A DNA stretch of 64,000 nucleotides from Arenicella xantha (GTDB lineage Bacteria; Pseudomonadota; Gammaproteobacteria; Arenicellales; Arenicellaceae), in contig NZ_QNRT01000001.1 of the NCBI RefSeq assembly GCF_003315245.1, positions 68,963 to 132,962 of the forward strand, given 5' to 3'. The position numbers and the translations under genes are program-made. Of the stretch, positions 60,764-64,000 are shown one piece after another (positions within the stretch are counted from its first letter, which is position 1; every line of letters begins with the position of its first letter). Under the pieces are notes generated by a model. It ran no database searches. It was not told the DNA's origin and worked only from the letters and a program-made list of their open reading frames with translations.

Positions 60764-62631
60764 GCCCGTTAAACAAGCCACCGGTTATGGAACCCGTGGT
60801 GAATGATTTTGTCGTCAAGTTCGCCAACGTGAATGGCTCCGGTTCAGCCAGTGCCAATAGCATGTTTGCCAAAGCTATTTTTCGAATGGGTATTCCGGTG
60901 AGTCCGCGCAATATCTTTCCGTCAAATATCCAAGGTGCGCCAACTTGGTACGAGGTTCGAATTTCCGAGCAAGGCTACTTAGGTCGACGCGGTGGCCAAG
61001 TCGAACTAATGGTTTCGGTCAATCCACAAAGCATGGCCGACGACGTAAATAGTGTCTGCCCTGGTGGTTACTTCTTTTACGACAACACCTATCCGCTGGA
61101 TTTCAAATTAATCCGCGACGACATCCACTATATTGGCTTACCGCTAACCGAGATTACTAACAATGCGTTTAGTAATCCTCGTTTGCAACAATTGTTCAAA
61201 AACATTATCTATGTGGGCTCACTCGCCTATTTGATCGGCATCGAATTCGAAGCCTTAGAGAGCATCGTTAACGATACGTTCAAACGTAAACCAAAACTGA
61301 TTCCACCGAACATAGAAGCGCTGCAACTCGGTTTTGACGAAGCCAAGAAAGTTTATGACAACCCACTTCCGCTGCAATTAAAACGCAGTCACAAAAATGA
61401 CGGTAAAGTCTTACTAGAAGGCAATGCAGCATGTGGCTTAGGTGCGGTTTACGGCGGTGCGACGGTCTGTGCTTGGTATCCAATCACGCCATCAACGTCG
61501 GTTGCCGAAGGGTTTGAAAAATACGCTAAGCGATTTCGTATTGACCCTGAAACCGGTAAAAACAATTTTGCCATCGTGCAAGCCGAAGATGAATTATCGG
61601 CTATCGGCATGGTTATTGGTGCCAACTGGAACGGTGCGAGATCGTTTACTGCCACCAGTGGACCGGGCGTATCGTTGATGCAAGAATTTTTGGGTCTAGC
61701 CTATTTCGCTGAGATTCCTGCGGTGTTAATCGATGTGCAACGCACTGGCCCATCGACCGGCATGCCGACCCGCACTCAACAGTCCGACATATTGATATCG
61801 GCGTATGCCTCACATGGCGACACCAAACAGGTTCTGCTATTTCCAGCCACTCCCAAAGAGTGCTTTGAACTCACCGCAGACGCCTTTGATATCGCCGAAC
61901 GATTACAGACTCCAGTGATTATGCTGACTGATCTAGATCTCGGCATGAACGAACATATATGCGACAACCTTGTGTGGGACGACACAAGATCCTACGACCG
62001 AGGCAAGCTCGTGTCCGCTGAAGATCTCGACAATATGGGACGTTTTGGTCGATACCTCGACGTCGATGGTGACGGTATTCCTTACCGCACGGTGGCCGGA
62101 ACCCACCCTGAAAAAGGCGCTTATTTTACCCGCGGTACATCACGCGATGAATACGCGGTGTACACCGAAAAAGGAGAAGAGTATCAGCGCAACATGGAAC
62201 GCTTAGAAGTTAAGTGGGCCACTGCACCGCAGTATCTTCCCAAGCCGATCGAAACCTTACGTGACGACTCTAATTCAGTTGGTGTAATTCATTTCGGCAC
62301 CAGCAATGAAGCGACTCGAGAGGCGTTAGAAACACTCACAGCTGATGGCCATGCGGCTAACGACTTACGTGTACTCGCATTCCCATTCCACGCCGAAGTG
62401 CTTGAATTCATTGAACGTCACGACAAAATTTTTGTGGTTGAGCAAAACCGTGATGCGCAATTCAAATCGTTATTAGTAAACGAACTCGAAATACATCCAA
62501 AATCGCTGACCTCAGTGCTGCACTATAACGGCGACCCGATCAGCGCACGCGTGGTGCGCTCGGTCATCGAATCACATTTAGAAACCTCGAGCAGCCAACC
62601 CTCTGTGGCCGCGAACGACGCGCAACAATAG
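60760..62631 (+). CDS. 2-oxoacid:acceptor oxidoreductase, fused gamma-alpha subunit
   Basis: 623 residues. The N-terminal quarter is a gamma (POR_N-like) domain (FAKAIFRMGIPVSPRNIFPS, LGRRGGQVELMVS), followed by the alpha subunit with AACGLGAVYGGATVCAWYPI, QAEDELSAIGMVIGANWNGA and ATSGPGVSLMQEFLGLAYFA. Together they form the catalytic core, with the beta subunit, of a thiamine enzyme oxidising a 2-oxoacid to acyl-CoA. The start overlaps the flavoprotein gene by four bases (ATGA) and the stop is 9 bp before the beta gene. The KorA/PorA family is sure; whether the substrate is 2-oxoglutarate, pyruvate or a branched oxoacid is not. Confidence 0.93.
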   Translation: MSPLNKPPVMEPVVNDFVVKFANVNGSGSASANSMFAKAIFRMGIPVSPRNIFPSNIQGAPTWYEVRISEQGYLGRRGGQVELMVSVNPQSMADDVNSVCPGGYFFYDNTYPLDFKLIRDDIHYIGLPLTEITNNAFSNPRLQQLFKNIIYVGSLAYLIGIEFEALESIVNDTFKRKPKLIPPNIEALQLGFDEAKKVYDNPLPLQLKRSHKNDGKVLLEGNAACGLGAVYGGATVCAWYPITPSTSVAEGFEKYAKRFRIDPETGKNNFAIVQAEDELSAIGMVIGANWNGARSFTATSGPGVSLMQEFLGLAYFAEIPAVLIDVQRTGPSTGMPTRTQQSDILISAYASHGDTKQVLLFPATPKECFELTADAFDIAERLQTPVIMLTDLDLGMNEHICDNLVWDDTRSYDRGKLVSAEDLDNMGRFGRYLDVDGDGIPYRTVAGTHPEKGAYFTRGTSRDEYAVYTEKGEEYQRNMERLEVKWATAPQYLPKPIETLRDDSNSVGVIHFGTSNEATREALETLTADGHAANDLRVLAFPFHAEVLEFIERHDKIFVVEQNRDAQFKSLLVNELEIHPKSLTSVLHYNGDPISARVVRSVIESHLETSSSQPSVAANDAQQ

Positions 62632-62640
62632 GACGCGACC

Positions 62641-63693
62641 ATGAGCTTTTTCAAACCTACTTTCCGACATCCAGAAGCCCCCAAAAATAGCCTTGGTTTA
62701 ACCTCGCGTGCATACGAAGGTGGCATCTCCACGCTCTGTGCAGGCTGCGGCCACGACTCAATTAGCGCGGCAATTATTCAAGCCGTGTGGGGACTCAATA
62801 TTGAGCCGCACCGAGTCGCCAAAATGTCCGGCATTGGATGCTCGTCAAAGTCACCAAACTATTTTCTGAATAAAGCCCACGGCTTTAACTCAGTGCACGG
62901 GCGTATGCCGTCGGTAACTACCGGTGCAAACGTCGCCAACCGTGAGTTACTGTACATCGGCGTATCCGGTGATGGTGACACTGCATCGATCGGCATGGGG
63001 CAATTTGCTCATGTCATTCGCCGCAACCTAAATATGAGCTACATTGTTGAGAACAATGGCTGCTACGGATTAACCAAGGGTCAAGATTCAGCGACTGCTG
63101 ACGAAGGCTCCAAAAGCAAAAAAGGCACCATCAACCCGTTTGAGGCCATCGACTTAGTTGCCTTAGCGCTAGAGCTCGGCGCCACCTTTGTGGCTCGCAG
63201 CTTTTCTGGAGATAAACAACAGTTAGTGCCTCTGCTGAAAGCCGCCATGTCCCACAAAGGCTTTGCCTTAATCGATGTGATATCGCCCTGCGTAACGTTC
63301 AATAATCACGCCGGTTCAACCAAAAGCTATGATTACACGCGAGAGCATGTGCAAGCCGGTGCCGTGGTTGATTTCGTGCCACACGCTCAAGAAATAACGC
63401 TGGACCAAATCAAGGGTTCCACGCAGCAAGTGGAACTCCACAACGGTGATTCGGTACGCTTGAGTAAATTAGATGACGACTATGACCCAACTAACCGTCA
63501 ACACGCCATCCAAGTGCTTCATGAACATAAAGCCAACGATAAATTACTCACTGGACTGATTTATCTTGAACCTGAGTCGGAGAATTTTCACGAGATGCTA
63601 AATGTTCCGGATACACCGCTGAACAAACTAGAGCAATCGGTGCTGTGTCCTGGCGCATCAATACTTGATGAGATCAACGAAGGCTTAAGATAA
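62641..63693 (+). CDS. 2-oxoacid:acceptor oxidoreductase, beta subunit
   Basis: 350 residues. The thiamine-diphosphate motif is GDGDTASIGMGQ (110-121) through ENNGCYGLTKGQ (NN at 138-139). Iron-sulfur ligands are Cys33 and Cys36 (CAGC), Cys67 (GIGCSSK) and Cys217 (SPCVTF). It is the catalytic partner of the alpha-gamma subunit just upstream. A strong terminator follows at 63718-63746. Beta subunits of this family are usually shorter (about 280-340), and the C-terminal 60 residues here are extra. Confidence 0.93.
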   Translation: MSFFKPTFRHPEAPKNSLGLTSRAYEGGISTLCAGCGHDSISAAIIQAVWGLNIEPHRVAKMSGIGCSSKSPNYFLNKAHGFNSVHGRMPSVTTGANVANRELLYIGVSGDGDTASIGMGQFAHVIRRNLNMSYIVENNGCYGLTKGQDSATADEGSKSKKGTINPFEAIDLVALALELGATFVARSFSGDKQQLVPLLKAAMSHKGFALIDVISPCVTFNNHAGSTKSYDYTREHVQAGAVVDFVPHAQEITLDQIKGSTQQVELHNGDSVRLSKLDDDYDPTNRQHAIQVLHEHKANDKLLTGLIYLEPESENFHEMLNVPDTPLNKLEQSVLCPGASILDEINEGLR

Positions 63694-63717
63694 ATCCTTT
63701 TGGAACATTAAGAAGCT

Positions 63718-63746
63718 AAAAAGGAGCCAAATAGGCTCCTTTTTTT
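63718..63746 (+). terminator. Intrinsic terminator of the 2-oxoacid oxidoreductase operon
   Basis: The stem AAAAAGGAGCC / GGCTCCTTTTT (63718-63728 with 63734-63744), with a 5-nt loop and a seven-T run, lies 24 bp after the beta-subunit stop. Confidence 0.92.
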
Positions 63747-63776
63747 GTGGCTGAGGGCTCTTTTGTGGCTGAGGGC
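63743..63776 (+). repeat. Tandem 16-bp direct repeat after the terminator
   Basis: TTTTGTGGCTGAGGGC occurs twice, at 63743-63758 and 63761-63776, with 2 bp between. The first copy overlaps the T-run of the terminator, so the duplication probably arose there. Confidence 0.8.
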
Positions 63777-63938
63777 AAATAAAGCATTTTCATACTCCTC
63801 AACAAATTGGACGAAAGTCGACTTTGTAGCTTTGCATGTCTTTGTTACTGTGGTTACCTTCACTGGGATTAAACGCTATTCAACTTTAAGCCCTCCCCCG
63901 CTAGATAAACGCCAAGCGCGCTAACAAGGAGCCTCATG

Positions 63939-64000
63939 ATGAATCAACGTTTGAAGTTAAACCTAATACTACTACTTAGTGTGTTGTCCCTTACGACGAG
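63939..64000 (+). CDS. Start of a secreted or membrane protein gene, cut by the window edge
   Basis: An AAGGAG ribosome site at 63926-63931 precedes two ATGs at 63936 and 63939; the second has the better 7-nt spacing. The 20 visible codons read MNQRLKLNLILLLSVLSLTT, a typical signal-peptide or membrane-anchor N-terminus. Nothing more can be said. Confidence 0.6.
   Translation, partial: MNQRLKLNLILLLSVLSLTT

Overview
The window looks like a chromosomal segment of a free-living, aerobic, probably marine gammaproteobacterium with mid-range GC. The housekeeping genes (parC, transaldolase, a long-form GAPDH, the ETF/ETF-QO set, a molybdopterin operon) are of gammaproteobacterial type, and the catabolic and TonB-dependent genes suit a heterotroph. 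I cannot name the genus; an Arenicella-like lineage is only a guess. No tRNA, rRNA, CRISPR array or insertion sequence was recognised.

Layout. 0-3 kb: heavy-metal RND efflux operon read leftward (small Cys-rich protein, TolC-like channel, His-rich adaptor cut by the window edge). 3-7 kb: VOC protein, ChaN-like protein, alpha/beta hydrolase coupled to a long GAPDH. 7-11.4 kb: etfBA, a divergent GntR regulator and ETF-QO, with two matching palindromes in the shared promoter. 11.4-16.2 kb: two unknown proteins, then a LysR regulator facing a doxX-pirin-azoR-small membrane protein operon. 16.2-23 kb: a very compact leftward run moaC-moaD-moaE-moaB-moeA-moaA-sulfotransferase-gpx-antiporter. 23-29.9 kb: fpr (its stop codon lies in a 15-bp tandem repeat), an Lrp/PhzF pair around a large dyad, a GH9 lipoprotein, an esterase and an M20 peptidase. 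29.9-33.4 kb: MMPL-type RND transporter and YceI.

33.4-38.8 kb is an AT-richer accessory island with long non-coding stretches. It holds a PHP-domain/ABC-type ATPase overlapping a small acidic partner gene (a candidate defence-type two-gene system), a degenerate ORF, a CPBP membrane protease, and an unknown gene that I read as a solitary integron gene cassette with its own attC site. No integrase gene is visible.

38.8-48.6 kb: leftward catabolic cluster of quinohaemoprotein dehydrogenase, TonB receptor, BVMO-like monooxygenase, acyl-CoA ligase and acyl-CoA dehydrogenase. These could form a route from an imported alcohol through ketone and ester to acyl-CoA, with electrons from the last step entering the ETF/ETF-QO chain encoded at 7-11 kb. 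49-51.6 kb: sat and cysC for sulfate activation behind a TetR regulator. 51.8-58.8 kb: an Nramp-like transporter lacking the usual metal ligands, DUF3703 protein, AraC regulator, VanZ-like protein, transaldolase, ParC and a small unknown. 58.9-63.7 kb: a three-gene 2-oxoacid:acceptor oxidoreductase whose first subunit carries both a GltD-like flavoprotein and the ferredoxin domain, ending in a strong terminator. A secreted-protein gene begins at the right edge.
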